Of a stretch of 64,000 bases of DNA, positions 9,628 through 22,400 are shown piece after piece (position 1 is the stretch's first letter; each line of letters starts with the position of its first letter). Below the pieces are notes generated by a model, which worked only from the letters and a program-made list of their open reading frames with translations, was not told the DNA's origin and did no database searches. The DNA comes from Erwinia psidii (GTDB lineage Bacteria > Pseudomonadota > Gammaproteobacteria > Enterobacterales > Enterobacteriaceae). The translations under genes and the position numbers were made by a program. The stretch spans positions 62,001 to 126,000 of the forward strand of contig NZ_RHHM01000001.1 in the NCBI RefSeq assembly GCF_003846135.1. The letters are read 5' to 3'.

Positions 9628-12191
9628 ATGATTACCGAAACACGCTTACCACCATCCAGCCCTGTTTCAGCGTGGGCCAACGTTGTGCTGCTGGGCACAT
9701 TCTCCTTCGTATTGACATTTTTTTGCAGCGAACTCACTGAAATGAGCGCGCAAGTTTCTCCGCTGTGGTTTCCCACCACGCTACTCATCGTCGTGGTATT
9801 TCGCCAGACGGGTAAATTCCTGCTGCTGCTGCTGAGCGGCTGTGTTATCGGTATTGCCGCTGCCAGTATCCTGATGACAGGGCTCTCGCTAAGGGCTCTG
9901 GAATATCCGCTGCTCAACCTTGCCCAGGCCCTGCTGGGAGGTCTGCTGCTTCGCCGCCTGCTGGATCGCAAAAAGCCGCTGGATTCAATGTTGTGCTGGT
10001 GCAAAATGTTTATCTCAATGGGCCTGGTTATACCGCTGATCGGCGGCCTGTTGGCCTGCTGGTTCCTTGGCCGGTACAGCTTTCATTTTTTTTCGATTTG
10101 GGGCGTTTCCGAAAGCATTGGCATGTTGGCACTCGGTCCTGTCTGCCTTTTATGGCAAGGCGTCTGGCTGCGTAAAAAGATCCCCCCCGCAAGTGGATTG
10201 AAACCCTGTTAACGCTGTTGTGTACGCTAGTGTTGTGCTATTACGTGCTGCGCTATATGCCCTGGCGATTCACCGCTGTCATGGTGGTATTGTTATACAG
10301 CGCGGTGCGTCTGCCTCGCTTCGGCGCCTTTGTGGTCTTTCTTGCCACCCTGTCGATGATGATGATGATGCTCAGCTGCAATATGTTGGAAATTCGCTCC
10401 GCCCGCTCTGGTTTTATGACCGATAATCCCTGGCTACCGTTTCTGTTGGTGATTATCCCCAGCCACCTGATGGCGCTGCTGATGCATTCGTTCCGCGAGG
10501 AGAAAAAGCATATCACAGAGAGCGAAACGCGTTTTCGCCATGCCATGGAATACTCAGCGATCGGCATGGCACTGGTATCGGCAGAGGGCCGTTGGCTTCA
10601 GGTCAACCGATCCCTTTGTGTGCTGGTAGGCTATGAGGAAAGCGAGCTAACGGCAATGACCTTCAACCAGATTACCCACCCGGACGATCTGGCGAACAGC
10701 CAACGCCAGATGGACGCGCTGCTTCGCGGTGAGATTGAAACCTACAGTATGGAAAAGCGCTATCTTCGCAAGGATGGCAAGGTGGTATGGGTGTTACTGG
10801 CGGTATCACTGGTTCGGGACAGCGAAAAGCAGCCGCTCTATTTTATCGCACAGATTGAAGATTTCACCGGGCTGAAACAGACCGAAGAGGTTAACCGTCT
10901 GTTGATGCAGCGCATCACGCTGGCTAACGAAGCGGGCGAAATCGGCGTCTGGGAATGGAGTCTGAAGACCGGAGAAATGAGCTGGGATAAGCGCATGTTC
11001 CAGATTTATGGCATGTCTGAAGACGGCCAGATCAACTATCTGACCTGGGCTAACAGCCTGCACCCTGCCGATCGCCAGCTCGCCATTGATGCTTTTGATG
11101 ACGCGATTAAAGCTTCAGGCCCTGCTGACGTTGTATTCCGTATTCAGACCGCCTTCGGCATCCGCTATATCCACAGTAAATCCACCATGGTACTGGATGA
11201 AAAAGGTGACGTGGAGAGAATGCTGGGTATCAATCAGGATGTCACAGCAGTGCGCCAGTTAACGTCAGCGCTGTACCACGAAAAAGAGCGAATGCACATC
11301 ACGCTTGATGCCATTGGTGAGGCGGTGATTAGCACCGATGAAAAGATGCGTGTCACCTTTATGAACCCGGTGGCGGAAACCATGAGCGGCTGGTCGCAGG
11401 AGCATGCATTAGGTAAACCGCTGGGTGATATTCTGCACATCACCCGGAACGGAGACGATCCGCAAACCGAAAACCTGCGGTTATCTGAACTGCCACAAAG
11501 TAAATTTACCACCGGGCTGGATCGGGAACCGGTTTTACACAGCCGTTCCGGCAATCAGTTTGACATCCATTTCAGCATGGCACCGCTAAAAACCCAGGAA
11601 GGGGATAATATTGGCAGCGTGATGGTTATCCAGGATGTCAGTGAATCGCGTAAAGCCATGCGCCAGCTTAGCTACAGTGCTTCCCATGATATGCTGACTC
11701 ACCTGCCCAATCGCGTCAGCTTTGAGCAAAGGCTGGAGCAGCTGTTGCACTCGGCAAACGATGAGCAGCAAACGCACGCGCTGATCTTTATCGATCTCGA
11801 TCGCTTTAAGGCCGTTAATGACAGCGCTGGCCATGCCGCCGGAGATGCCCTGCTGCATGAAATTTCCGTACTGATGCAGCACAATCTGCGTGATGATGAT
11901 TTCCTTGCCCGACTGGGTGGTGACGAATTTGGCGTACTGCTGCCCGCCTGCTCACTGCAACAGGCGCAGGGCATTACCGGGGATCTGGTGAACGCGGTGA
12001 GCAAATATTCTTTCGAATGGAAAGGTGGATTACATCAGGTCGGTGCCAGTGCAGGCATCACGTTGCTGGATGGCAGTAACGGCAATATCAGCGAAGTGAT
12101 GTCCCAGGCCGACCTCGCCTGCTATAACGCCAAACACAATGGTCGTGGCCAGCATTCCGTCTTTCCCACTCAGCCTTTCCACAAACGGTAA
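9628..12191 (+). pseudogene. yegE: Diguanylate cyclase YegE/DgcE, broken by a -1 frameshift in the MASE1 domain
   Basis: Two reading frames together encode a YegE-type enzyme of about 854 residues: 9628-10212 (MASE1 membrane segments 1-5) and about 10188-12191 (remaining MASE1 helices, three PAS domains, GGDEF). The frames meet at a C7 run (10182-10188). One additional C would give a continuous IPPRKWIETLLTLL. The catalytic GGDEF is intact, with an inhibitory RxxD site (RDDD) five residues before it. There is no EAL domain, unlike the 1105-residue E. coli protein. The second part could only be made alone from a TTG codon at 10218, and would lack part of its sensor. Alternatives are a sequence error or transcriptional slippage at the C run. 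Confidence 0.85.
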
Positions 12192-12289
12192 CCCGCGCTG
12201 AGTGACCAGTTAATCACGCAGTAGCCTTGCTCTCTTACCGCCCCTAAGCTAAAGTCGCTCCCCTTTTTTATGTCAGTTAAGGGAAACAG

Positions 12290-13642
12290 ATGTATATCGG
12301 TTTTGATTATGGTACGGCTAACTGTTCGGTAGCCATCATGAATGCAGGGGTACCCACGCTGATCCCACTGGAAAACGATGCCACTCTGTTGCCCTCCATG
12401 CTCTGTGCGCCATCACGGGATGCAGTCAGTGAATGGCTGTTCCGCCATCATCAGGTGGCAACGCCGGATGCACAAACGCAGGCCCTCCTTCGCCGGGCCA
12501 TCAACCTCAACCGTGAAGAAGACATCGACGTCACGCCAGGCAGCGTGCAGTTTGGCCAGGCCGCGCTGGCACACTACATGACCGACCCGGAGGAGATATG
12601 GTTTGTTAAATCCCCTAAATCCTTTTTGGGTGCCAGCGGACTGAAACCGCAACAGGTCGCGTTCTTCGAAGATCTGGTTTGCGCGATGATGCTGCATATC
12701 CGCCAGACGACAGAGCAACAGCTTGACAGCAACATTACGCAGGCGGTGATCGGCCGCCCGATTAACTTCCAGGGGATGGGGGGCAATGAAGCCAACCACC
12801 AGGCGCAGGCTATTCTGGCGCGTGCGGCCAGCCGCGCCGGATTTAAACAGGTGGAATTTCAGTTTGAGCCGGTGGCGGCGGGGCTGGATTTTGAAGCCAC
12901 CTTAACAGAAGAAACCCGCGTGCTGGTGGTGGACATCGGCGGTGGTACCACCGACTGCTCAATGCTGTTGATGGGACCGGCATGGCACGCTAAGTCCGAT
13001 CGCAGCAGCAGCCTGCTGGGCCACAGTGGCTGCCGGGTAGGCGGCAACGATCTGGACATTATGCTGGCGTTCAAAGCACTGATGCCGCTGCTTGGGCAAG
13101 GAGGCGTGACTGAAAAAGGCATTGCCCTGCCCGCGCTTCCCTGGTGGAATGCGGTAGCGATCAATGACGTACCGGCACAGAGTGACTTTTACGCCACCGC
13201 CAGCCGTAAACAGTTGCAGGATTTGATCCGGGACGCGCAGGAGCCGGAAAAAGTGAAACACCTGTTAAAAGTCTGGCAACAGCGCTTAAGTTACCGGCTG
13301 GTGCGCGCGGCGGAAGAGAGCAAGATTACGCTGTCCACCGCGCCGCAAACCCCGTCTGCGTTAGATTTTATCGCGCCGTCGCTGGCGACGGACATCACCA
13401 CGGCATCGCTGAAAGCCGCCATTATGCAGCCGCTGGAGCGCATTCAACAACAGGTGAAGCTGGCGCTGGCAGAGAGTGCAACGCAACCGGATGTGGTCTA
13501 TCTGACGGGCGGCAGCGCACGCTCGCCGATATTGCGTCAGGCATTACAACAGCAGCTACCGGATATTCCGCTGGCCACTGGCGATGACTTTGCTTCCGTC
13601 ACCGCCGGTCTGGCACGCTGGGCGCAGGTATTGTTTCGGTAA
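12290..13642 (+). CDS. yegD: Hsp70-family actin-like ATPase YegD
   Basis: 450 residues, exactly the E. coli YegD length. The N-terminal phosphate-1 motif is IGFDYGTANCSVA, phosphate-2 is VLVVDIGGGTTDCSM and the adenosine motif is VVYLTGGSARSPIL, so it is an Hsp70/actin-fold ATPase without the usual substrate-binding C-terminal domain. The cellular client is unknown. A good AAGGGAAAC ribosome site precedes the start. It sits after yegE as in E. coli, though alkA, which separates them there, is absent here. Confidence 0.93.
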   Translation: MYIGFDYGTANCSVAIMNAGVPTLIPLENDATLLPSMLCAPSRDAVSEWLFRHHQVATPDAQTQALLRRAINLNREEDIDVTPGSVQFGQAALAHYMTDPEEIWFVKSPKSFLGASGLKPQQVAFFEDLVCAMMLHIRQTTEQQLDSNITQAVIGRPINFQGMGGNEANHQAQAILARAASRAGFKQVEFQFEPVAAGLDFEATLTEETRVLVVDIGGGTTDCSMLLMGPAWHAKSDRSSSLLGHSGCRVGGNDLDIMLAFKALMPLLGQGGVTEKGIALPALPWWNAVAINDVPAQSDFYATASRKQLQDLIRDAQEPEKVKHLLKVWQQRLSYRLVRAAEESKITLSTAPQTPSALDFIAPSLATDITTASLKAAIMQPLERIQQQVKLALAESATQPDVVYLTGGSARSPILRQALQQQLPDIPLATGDDFASVTAGLARWAQVLFR

Positions 13643-13671
13643 CGGACCAGGAACGCGAACGGCGGTGAGAA

Positions 13672-13698
13672 GGCGTGTGGATAAATCATCCGCACGCC
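13672..13698. terminator. Strong hairpin between convergent yegD and the aldo-keto reductase gene
   Basis: GGCGTGTGGAT and ATCCGCACGCC pair over 11 positions with one G-T wobble and a 5-nt loop (AAATC). It lies in the 100-bp convergent gap, so it can serve both genes. There is no strong T-run on either side, so termination efficiency is uncertain. Confidence 0.5.
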
Positions 13699-13742
13699 CT
13701 ATCTGGTCCGGGTGTGATAACGGCGCCCCGACGCTGGCCGCC

Positions 13743-14702
13743 TCAGTAACGGCTGGCGTCTGACAGCGCGTGGATATCGCTGTCGCTCAACTTCAGCGTG
13801 GCAGCGTGGCTTAATTCATCCAGCTGTGCCAGCGACGTGACGCTGACAATCGGCGCGGTAATACCGGGGCGGGCAATCTGCCATGCCAGTGCCACCTGAG
13901 TTGGTGTGGCATGGACAGATTCCGCCACCTGATCCAACGCACTGAGAATGCGCAAACCACGCTTATTCAGGTATTTCTGCACCACACCTTCGCCGCGTTT
14001 ACTCTTGCTGGCGTCTTCAGCGCTGCGGTATTTGCCGCTGAGAAAACCACTTGCCAGTGAATAGTAGTTAATCACGGCCAGGCCATTATCCCGTGACACC
14101 TTCTCCAGCCCGCCTTCATACCCTTCACGATCATACAGGTTGTATTCCGGTTGCAGGCTTTCGTAGCGCGCCAGCCCCTGTTGCTCGCTGATCTTCAGCG
14201 CCTCTGCCAGCCGCTCGGCAGAATAGTTAGACGCGCCGATCGCCCGTACCTTACCTTCCTTAATCAGTGCATCAAAGGTTTGCAGGGTTTCCTGTAACGG
14301 CGTGTCACGGTCATCACGATGCGCCTGATAAAGGTCGATATAATCCGTTTGCAGGCGGCGCAGAGAATCCTCCACCGACTGGCGAATATACGCGGGCGCC
14401 AGCCCGGTTTTACCCGGCCCCATCTCCATGCCGACTTTGGTTGCCAGCACAATGCTGTCACGCTTGCCGCTCCGTTTCAGCCAGTTACCGATAATGGTTT
14501 CTGATTCGCCGCCCTGATTGCCGGGTGCCCAGCGGGAGTAAACGTCCGCAGTATCAATGAAATAAAACCCTTTCTCCACCAGCGCGTCCAGCAGCGAGAA
14601 AGACGTTTGTGGGGTGACCGTCCAGCCAAAGACGTTACCACCAAAGGTCAGTACAGGGACTTTAATGCCGCTGCGACCCAGTAAACGATGTTCCTGACTC
14701 AT
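13743..14702 (-). CDS. Aldo/keto reductase (NADPH-dependent)
   Basis: 319 residues from ATG 14702, chosen because GGAGG lies six bases upstream; the ATG two codons earlier abuts that ribosome site. A TIM-barrel AKR: the catalytic tetrad is visible as Asp and Tyr in FIDTADVYSRW, Lys in VLATKVGMEMG and His in IDLYQAHRDD. The C-terminal cofactor-binding region is present. Similar to YajO/YghZ-like general aldehyde or methylglyoxal reductases, but the substrate cannot be told from sequence. It is divergent from mdtA. Confidence 0.9.
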   Translation of the reverse strand: MSQEHRLLGRSGIKVPVLTFGGNVFGWTVTPQTSFSLLDALVEKGFYFIDTADVYSRWAPGNQGGESETIIGNWLKRSGKRDSIVLATKVGMEMGPGKTGLAPAYIRQSVEDSLRRLQTDYIDLYQAHRDDRDTPLQETLQTFDALIKEGKVRAIGASNYSAERLAEALKISEQQGLARYESLQPEYNLYDREGYEGGLEKVSRDNGLAVINYYSLASGFLSGKYRSAEDASKSKRGEGVVQKYLNKRGLRILSALDQVAESVHATPTQVALAWQIARPGITAPIVSVTSLAQLDELSHAATLKLSDSDIHALSDASRY

Positions 14703-15106
14703 GATCATCCTCCGGTTATACCTGAGATAATTCAGGTTGCAGAACAAAAACGCCAACGCATTTAAAAGTGCTGGCACCGATGGGGTGAGGCCGGATGGCC
14801 AAATCACCCGGCAATCGGGGGGATCCCGATGCGCTTACTCAGGTAAGCGATTCAGGTAACTCAGTACAGCCAACGCACCCTGAAGTATGAAGGGTATTGC
14901 ATGGTTTTCTGCGTAACTACCAGCTTAGCAAAGCTTAACTGAGACGCAGGATTGATGTAGGGCAAAACAATTTCACCTCGTTAATACTTACATTAGCTGA
15001 ATCGTTATCCTTATTTCCTTCAATTTTTTTTCCATCTGACTCGCTACACTTTGGGGCTGATATTCCCCCGGACTTTACCCTTGCTATCGGAGAGCTAACA
15101 ATCACT
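14703..15106. other. Intergenic region between the AKR gene and mdtA
   Basis: About 400 bp between divergent starts. Apart from the AKR ribosome site and a candidate BaeR half-box near 15025, no gene or clear repeat was seen. The E. coli equivalent place holds ibs/sib toxin-antitoxin pairs; nothing resembling them was recognised here. Confidence 0.5.
15025..15042 (+). promoter_or_regulatory. Possible BaeR binding box upstream of mdtA
   Basis: The segment starts TTTTTTTCCAT, matching 10 of the first 11 bases of the E. coli BaeR box (TTTTTCTCCAT...), but the second half does not fit well. Its position about 65-80 bp before the mdtA start suits the known BaeR control of mdtABCD-baeSR. Treat as a candidate only. 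Confidence 0.35.
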
Positions 15107-16345
15107 ATGAAAACTACAGGTCGTTCCCGTCAGTTGTTGCCGATTTTGATCGTGGTCGCCCTGGCGGTCGCAGGGACATACTGGTGGTTTAGCCACGCCG
15201 ATACAGCGCCAAACGGTGCGCCAGCCGCCAGCCGCCCGCAGGCAAAAGGCCAGGGGGGACATCGTGGCGGGAGCGGCGTGCTGCCACCGGTACAGGCCAC
15301 TGAAGCCGTGACGCAAAGCGTGCCACAGTTCCTTTCCGGTCTGGGCACCGTCGTGGCTGCCAATACGGTGACCTTGCGCAGCCGCGTTGACGGCGAACTG
15401 ACCGCGATACATTTCAATGAAGGACAGGAAGTACAGGCGGGACAGCTGCTGGCAGACATCGACCCTCGTCCGTGGCAGGTCGCGCTGGCGCAGGCGCAGG
15501 GACAGCTGGCAAAAGACCAGGCCACGCTGACAAACGCCCGCCGCGATCTGGCTCGCTATGAACAGCTGGCTAAAAGCAGGCTGGTTTCGCAGCAGGAGAT
15601 GGATGCCCAGCGCGCGCTGGTCAGTGAGACGCTTGGGACCATTAAAGTTGACGAAGCCAGCGTTGCCAGCGCGCAGCTCAATCTGAGCTGGAGCCGGATC
15701 ACCTCCCCCATTTCTGGCCGCGTGGGTCTGAGGCAGGTGGATGTCGGCAACTATATCACCAGCGGTGATACTAACGGCATTGTGGTGATCACCCAGACGC
15801 ATCCCATTGACCTGGTGTTCAGCCTGCCGGAAAACGCCATCAGCACCCTGACAGCCGCGCAAAAAGGGAGCCACCCCGTAGTGGTGGAAGCCTGGGACCG
15901 CAGCAACAGGACATTGCTAACCCGCGGCACGCTGTTGAGTATGGATAACCAGGTGGATGCCACCACCGGCACGATCAAACTGAAAGCCCGCTTTACCAAC
16001 GGCGATGACGCGCTCTTTCCCAACCAGTTCGTCAACGCCCGGCTGAAAGTCAACACCTTGCAGGACGCGATTGTTATTCCCGCCGCAGCACTGCAGATGG
16101 GCAATGAAGGACATTTTGTCTGGGTGGTCAATGCGGAAAACAACGTCAGTAAAAAAGCGGTCACCACCGCGCTGGAGGAGGATCAGAAAGTGGTGATTGC
16201 CGCCGGGCTGGATGCCGGTGAGCGGGTGGTGACAGACGGCATTGATCGCTTGACCGAAGGCGTGAAAGTGGAGGTGGTCGCACCGCAGTCCACCCCACTC
16301 AGCTCCGGTAAAACCAGCCAGCCGTCAAAAGGAAGCCACTCCTGA
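15107..16345 (+). CDS. mdtA: Multidrug efflux RND periplasmic adaptor MdtA
   Basis: 412 residues (E. coli MdtA 415). An N-terminal membrane anchor or signal helix (about 9-27) is followed by the membrane-fusion-protein layout: lipoyl halves, a helical hairpin ([20 protein letters not shown] region) and beta-barrel. It links the MdtBC pump to TolC across the periplasm. First gene of an overlapping six-gene operon; its TGA overlaps the mdtB ATG. Confidence 0.97.
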   Translation: MKTTGRSRQLLPILIVVALAVAGTYWWFSHADTAPNGAPAASRPQAKGQGGHRGGSGVLPPVQATEAVTQSVPQFLSGLGTVVAANTVTLRSRVDGELTAIHFNEGQEVQAGQLLADIDPRPWQVALAQAQGQLAKDQATLTNARRDLARYEQLAKSRLVSQQEMDAQRALVSETLGTIKVDEASVASAQLNLSWSRITSPISGRVGLRQVDVGNYITSGDTNGIVVITQTHPIDLVFSLPENAISTLTAAQKGSHPVVVEAWDRSNRTLLTRGTLLSMDNQVDATTGTIKLKARFTNGDDALFPNQFVNARLKVNTLQDAIVIPAAALQMGNEGHFVWVVNAENNVSKKAVTTALEEDQKVVIAAGLDAGERVVTDGIDRLTEGVKVEVVAPQSTPLSSGKTSQPSKGSHS

Positions 16346-19300
16346 TGCCGTCGGTTTCTCCCAATAATCACGGCGGCGGGCTTTCCCGGCCGTTTATTCT
16401 CCGCCCGGTTGCCACCACCCTGTTGATGGTGGCTATTCTGCTGGCGGGGATCCTCGCCTGGCGCGTCCTGCCCGTTTCCGCCCTGCCGGAAGTGGACTAT
16501 CCGACCATTCAGGTGGTTACCCTTTATCCGGGGGCCAGCCCGGATGTGGTCACTTCCTCTGTTACCGCACCACTGGAGCGCCAGTTCGGCCAGATGTCTG
16601 GCTTAAAGCAAATGTCTTCGCAGAGTGCCGGCGGTGCGTCGGTGGTCACGTTACAGTTTCAGCTGACGCTGCCACTGGATGTGGCGGAGCAGGAAGTGCA
16701 GGCGGCGATTAACGCCGCGGCTAATCTGCTGCCCTCCGATCTGCCAACCCCCCCCGTTTACAGCAAAGTGAATCCTGCCGACCCGCCGATCATGACGCTG
16801 GCGGTTACCAGCAACAGCATGCCGTTAACCCAGGTGCAGGACATGGTGGAAACGCGGGTGGCACAGAAAATTTCGCAGGTATCCGGCGTCGGGCTGGTGA
16901 CGTTATCAGGCGGTCGGCGTCCGGCCGTCAGGGTAAAGCTTAATCCACAGGCGCTGGCCGCGCTGGGGCTGGATAGCGAAACGGTGCGCACCGCGATCAG
17001 CAGCGCCAACGTCAATTCCGCCAAAGGTAGCCTCGACGGCCCGACGCGTTCCGTGACCCTCTCGGCCAACGATCAGATGAAGTCCGCCGAAGATTATCGC
17101 CAGCTGATCGTGACCTACAGGAACGGTTCCCCAATACGGCTGGGCGATGTGTCGGTCGTCGAACAGGGCGCGGAAAACCGCTGGCTGGGCGCATGGGCTA
17201 ACCAGCAACCCGCGATTGTACTGAACGTGCAGCGCCAACCCGGTGCCAACATTATTACCACCGCGGACAGCATCCGGGCGATGCTGCCGGGGCTGACCGC
17301 CTCGCTGCCTAAATCGGTGAATGTGCAGGTGCTTACTGACCGCACCATTAATATCCGTGCGTCCGTCACGGATGTGCAGTTCGAGCTGATGCTGGCCATC
17401 GCGCTGGTGATCATGATTATTTATCTTTTTTTGCGCAACGTTCCCGCTACCATCATCCCAGCCGTGGCCGTGCCGCTGTCGCTGGTCGGTACTTTTGCGG
17501 TGATTTGGTTTCTTGGTTTCTCGGTCAATAATCTGACGCTGATGGCGCTGACCATTGCCACCGGTTTTGTGGTGGATGACGCCATTGTGGTGATCGAAAA
17601 TATCTCACGCTATATCGAAAAAGGTGAGAAGCCGCTGACAGCGGCGCTGAAAGGCACCGGGGAGATCGGCTTTACTATTATCTCGCTGACGTTGTCGCTG
17701 ATTGCCGTGCTGATCCCGCTGCTGTTTATGGGCGATATTGTCGGCAGACTGTTCCGCGAATTTGCCGTTACGCTGGCGGTCTCGATCCTGATCTCTGCCG
17801 TGGTATCGCTGACGCTGACGCCGATGATGTGCGCAAGAATGCTCAGTGCCGCGTCGTTGCAAAAACAGAACCGCTTCTCCCGCGCCAGCGAAGCGATGTT
17901 TGAACGGGTAATTGCCGCTTATGGTCGCCTCCTGAGCAAGGTGCTCAATCACCCCTGGCTGACGCTGAGTGTGGCGCTGGCAACGATGGCGCTGACGGTA
18001 GTGCTGTGGATAACCATTCCAAAAGGCTTCTTCCCTGTCCAGGATAACGGCGTTATCCAGGGCACGCTTCAGGCGCCTCAGTCCGTCTCTTACGCCAACA
18101 TGGCGCAGCGCCAGCAACAGGTGGCATCACTGATTATGCAAGATCCGGCGGTTGCCAGCCTCACCTCATTTATCGGCGTTGACGGCACCAACCCGGCTCT
18201 GAACAGCGGCAGGCTGCAAATTAACCTCCGGCCGTTAAGTGAGCGCAACGATCGCATCCCGGAGGTGATTAACCGTTTGCAGCGCGAGGTGGCACAGCTT
18301 CCCGGCGTGGATCTTTACCTGCAACCGGTGCAGGATCTGACCATTGATACTACCGTAAGCCGCACGCAATATCAGTTCACACTCCAGGCCGGATCGCTGG
18401 ATGCCCTGAGTCTATGGGTGCCGAAACTGATGGCACAACTGAGCACATTGCCAGCGTTACAGGATATCAGTAGCGACTGGCAGGACAAGGCCCCAGAAGC
18501 CTTTATCCGGGTGGATCGCGACACTGCCAGCCGTCTGGGGATCACCATGGCCGACGTCGACAACGCGCTCTATAACGCTTTTGGTCAGCGTCTGATTTCA
18601 ACCATTTACACACAGTCCAGCCAGTATCGCGTGGTGCTGGAGCACGATACCAGCACCACGCCAGGGCTGGCCTCGCTGGATGCCATTCGCCTGACGGGCA
18701 GTAATGGCACGGTGGTGCCGCTCAGTGCCATTGCCAGTATTGAACAGCGCCATGGCGCGCTGAGTATTAACCATCTCGATCAGTTTCCCTCCACCACATT
18801 CTCGTTCAATGTCAGCGACGGCTACTCGCTGGAGCAGGCGGTCAATGCCATCACCAAAGCAAAACGTGAGCTGGCCATGCCTGCGGAGCTAATGACCCAG
18901 TTCCAGGGCAGTACTCTGGCTTTCCAGGCGGCCCTTTCCAGCACCGTCTGGCTGATTGTTGCCGCGATTGTGGCAATGTATATCGTGCTGGGCGTGCTGT
19001 ATGAGAGCTTCATTCATCCCATTACCATTTTGTCCACCCTCCCCACGGCGGGGGTAGGCGCACTGCTGGCGCTGATGTTAAGCGGTAGTGAGCTGGATGT
19101 GATTGCCATCATCGGCATTATTTTGCTGATTGGTATTGTGAAGAAGAACGCCATTATGATGATCGACTTTGCGCTGGCCGCCGAACGTGAGCGGGGAATG
19201 GCGCCTTATGAGGCGATTTATCAGGCCTGCCTGCTGCGTTTCCGCCCGATCCTGATGACCACGCTGGCCGCGCTGCTGGGCGCGCTGCCGCTGATGCTCA

Positions 19301-19467
19301 GCACCGGACAAGGTGCAGAACTGCGCCAGCCGCTGGGTATCGCCATGGTGGGCGGTCTGATCGTAAGCCAGGTGCTGACGCTGTTCACCACGCCGGTTAT
19401 CTATTTGCTGTTTGACCGACTGGCCCATATCACACGTCGCCGCGCGGGTCGGGAGGAGACGCAGTGA
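16345..19467 (+). CDS. mdtB: Multidrug efflux RND permease subunit MdtB
   Basis: 1040 residues, identical in length to E. coli MdtB. RND architecture: an N-terminal helix (about 21-40), a large periplasmic porter loop, then the helix bundle with the proton-relay region ([19 protein letters not shown]), and a repeat of this plan in the second half. It forms a heteromultimer with MdtC (two B to one C in E. coli) and exports bile salts, novobiocin and similar compounds by proton motive force. Translationally coupled to mdtA and mdtC. Confidence 0.97.
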   Translation: MPSVSPNNHGGGLSRPFILRPVATTLLMVAILLAGILAWRVLPVSALPEVDYPTIQVVTLYPGASPDVVTSSVTAPLERQFGQMSGLKQMSSQSAGGASVVTLQFQLTLPLDVAEQEVQAAINAAANLLPSDLPTPPVYSKVNPADPPIMTLAVTSNSMPLTQVQDMVETRVAQKISQVSGVGLVTLSGGRRPAVRVKLNPQALAALGLDSETVRTAISSANVNSAKGSLDGPTRSVTLSANDQMKSAEDYRQLIVTYRNGSPIRLGDVSVVEQGAENRWLGAWANQQPAIVLNVQRQPGANIITTADSIRAMLPGLTASLPKSVNVQVLTDRTINIRASVTDVQFELMLAIALVIMIIYLFLRNVPATIIPAVAVPLSLVGTFAVIWFLGFSVNNLTLMALTIATGFVVDDAIVVIENISRYIEKGEKPLTAALKGTGEIGFTIISLTLSLIAVLIPLLFMGDIVGRLFREFAVTLAVSILISAVVSLTLTPMMCARMLSAASLQKQNRFSRASEAMFERVIAAYGRLLSKVLNHPWLTLSVALATMALTVVLWITIPKGFFPVQDNGVIQGTLQAPQSVSYANMAQRQQQVASLIMQDPAVASLTSFIGVDGTNPALNSGRLQINLRPLSERNDRIPEVINRLQREVAQLPGVDLYLQPVQDLTIDTTVSRTQYQFTLQAGSLDALSLWVPKLMAQLSTLPALQDISSDWQDKAPEAFIRVDRDTASRLGITMADVDNALYNAFGQRLISTIYTQSSQYRVVLEHDTSTTPGLASLDAIRLTGSNGTVVPLSAIASIEQRHGALSINHLDQFPSTTFSFNVSDGYSLEQAVNAITKAKRELAMPAELMTQFQGSTLAFQAALSSTVWLIVAAIVAMYIVLGVLYESFIHPITILSTLPTAGVGALLALMLSGSELDVIAIIGIILLIGIVKKNAIMMIDFALAAERERGMAPYEAIYQACLLRFRPILMTTLAALLGALPLMLSTGQGAELRQPLGIAMVGGLIVSQVLTLFTTPVIYLLFDRLAHITRRRAGREETQ

Positions 19468-22400
19468 AATTTTTTGCGCTGTTTATCCATCGCCCGGTGG
19501 CCACCCTGCTGATAACCGTTGCCATTACCCTTGCGGGTATTCTTGGCTTACGGCTGCTGCCGGTCGCCCCGCTGCCGCAGATGGATTTTCCGGTGATCAT
19601 GGTCTCGGCGTCTCTGCCGGGCGCCTCGCCGGAAACCATGGCGTCTTCGGTGGCTACCCCACTGGAGCGCTCGCTGGGCCGTATCGCCGGCGTAACGGAG
19701 ATGACCTCCACCAGCTCTCTGGGCAGTACCCGCATTATCCTGATGTTTGATTATGACCGTGATATCAATGGTGCGGCGCGCGATGTACAGGGAGCGATTA
19801 ACGCAGCACAAAGTCTGCTGCCCAGCGGGATGCCCAACCGCCCAGCCTGGCGGAAAGCCAATCCTTCCGATGCCCCAATAATGATCCTGACCCTGACCTC
19901 AGACAGCTATTCACAGGGGGAGTTATATGACTATGCCTCCACCCAGCTGGCACAGAAGCTGGCACAAATTGATGGGGTGGGCGATGTGTCCATCGGCGGC
20001 AGTTCACTGCCCGCGGTGCGGGTGGCGCTGAACCCACAGGCGTTGTTCAACCAGGGCGTGTCGTTGGATGCGGTGCGGCAAACTATCGCCAACGCCAATC
20101 AGCGCCGTCCCCAGGGCATGATTGAAGATCGGCAGCAGCGCTGGCAGTTAAAAACCAACGATGAACTGAAAACGGCGGCAGAATATCGGCCACTGGTGGT
20201 GCACTATCAAAACGGTGCCACCGTGCGCCTTGAGGACGTGGCCAGCGTAACTGACTCAGTGCAGGATGTGCGGAACGCCGGGATGGCAAATGCAAAACCG
20301 GCTATCCTGCTGATGATCCGCAAGCTGCCGGAAGCTAACATTATTGACACGGTGGACAGAATTCGTGCCGAGGTCCCGACCCTGCGCACCATTATTCCGG
20401 CCAGTATTCATCTGGATGTCGCCCAGGATCGTTCTCCCACCATCCGCGCTTCGCTGGCGGAAGTGGAGCAGTCGCTGGTGATTTCCGTGATCCTCGTGGT
20501 GCTGGTGGTATTTCTGTTCCTGCGCTCAGGCCGAGCCACGCTGATCCCGGCGGTGGCCGTGCCGGTGTCGCTGATTGGCACCTTTGCCGCGATGTATTTG
20601 CTCGGTTTCAGCCTGAATAATCTCTCACTGATGGCACTGACGATTGCCAGCGGTTTTGTGGTGGATGATGCCATCGTGGTGCTGGAAAATATCTCCCGCC
20701 ACGTTGAAGCAGGGATGAAACCATTGCAGGCTTCCCTGCGTGGCGTACATGAAGTGGGTTTTACCGTGTTGTCGATGAGCCTGTCGCTGGTTGCCGTATT
20801 TCTGCCCCTGCTGTTACTGGGAGGGGTGGTTGGCCGCTTTTTCAGGGAGTTTGCCCTAACGCTGTCGGTGTCGATAGCGATTTCGCTGCTGATCTCCGTC
20901 ACGCTGACACCGATGATGTGCGCCCGCTTACTGAAAACGCAGGCACATCAGCCATCGCGTCGACGCTATTTCGACGGCCTGTTTTCCCTTATCCGCCAGG
21001 GCTATGGTCGTTCGCTGCACTGGGTGCTGGACCATTCGCGCTGGGCGCTGCTGGTGTTTGTCGCCACCATCGGTATGACGTTTTATCTTTATGCCACGGT
21101 ACCGAAGACCTTTATGCCGGAACAGGATACCGGACGCCTGATGGGCCATATTCAGGCCGACCAGAGCATCTCCTTCCAGGCGATGCGGGGAAAACTGCAG
21201 GATTTCATGAAAATTATCCGCGATGACGAGGCGGTGGAGAGCGTGGTCGGCTTTACCGGCGGCTCACGCACCAACAGCGGCATGATGTTTATCTCACTGA
21301 ACCCCCTGAAGCAACGCAGCGAAAACGCGCAACAGGTGATTTCCAGGCTGCGGCTTAAGCTGGCAAAGGAGTCGGGTGCCAGTCTCTGGTTGCAGGCGGT
21401 GCAGGATTTTCGCATGGGGGGACGTGAGTCCAACGCCGGTTATCAGTACACGTTGCTGTCAGACAGTCTGGATGATTTGCGCCGCTGGGAACCAAAAATC
21501 CGCCAGGCGTTTGCCGCACTGCCAGAGCTGGCCGACGTTAACTCCGATCGGCAGGATAAAGGCGCGGAAATGGCGCTGACCTACGATCGCGCCAGCATGG
21601 CACGGCTCGGAATTAAGGTATCGGACGTCAACAACCTGTTAAATAACGCCTTCGGTCAGCGCCAAATCTCCACCATCTATCAGCCACTCAACCAGTACAA
21701 AGTGGTCATGGAGATCGACCCCCGCTATATCCAGGACATCGGTTCGCTGGCGTTAATGTACGTGATGAACTCCGAGGGCAAAGCGATTCCACTCTCCTCT
21801 TTTGCCAGCTGGCAACCGGCAAACGCACCGATTTCCGTCAACCATCAGGGACTGTCAGCCGCCTCGACAATTTCCTTTAACCTGCCGGAGGGCGTCTCCC
21901 TGTCGCAGGCGTCAGAAGCGATAGATCGCAGTATGACCTCGCTCGGCGTCCCTGCCAGCGTGAGGGGTAGCTTTGCCGGTACGGCACAGCTTTTTCAGAA
22001 GACACAGAACAACCAGCTGTGGATGATCCTGGCCGCCATCGCCACCGTATACATCGTACTGGGGATCCTGTATGAAAGTTATGTGCATCCGCTGACTATC
22101 CTCTCCACGCTGCCTTCAGCCGGCCTGGGTGCGCTGCTGGCGCTGGAACTGTTCAACGCGCCCTTCAGTCTGATTGCGCTGATCGGTATCCTGCTGCTGA
22201 TAGGCATTGTCAAAAAGAACGCCATCATGATGGTCGATTTTGCGCTGGAGGCGCAACGCAACGGTCAGCTGACGGCCCGCGCGGCTATTTTCGACGCCAG
22301 CCTGCTCCGCTTTCGTCCGATTATGATGACCACGCTGGCGGCCCTGTTTGGCGCACTGCCGCTGGTGCTGACCTCCGGGGACGGGGCAGAACTGCGTCAA

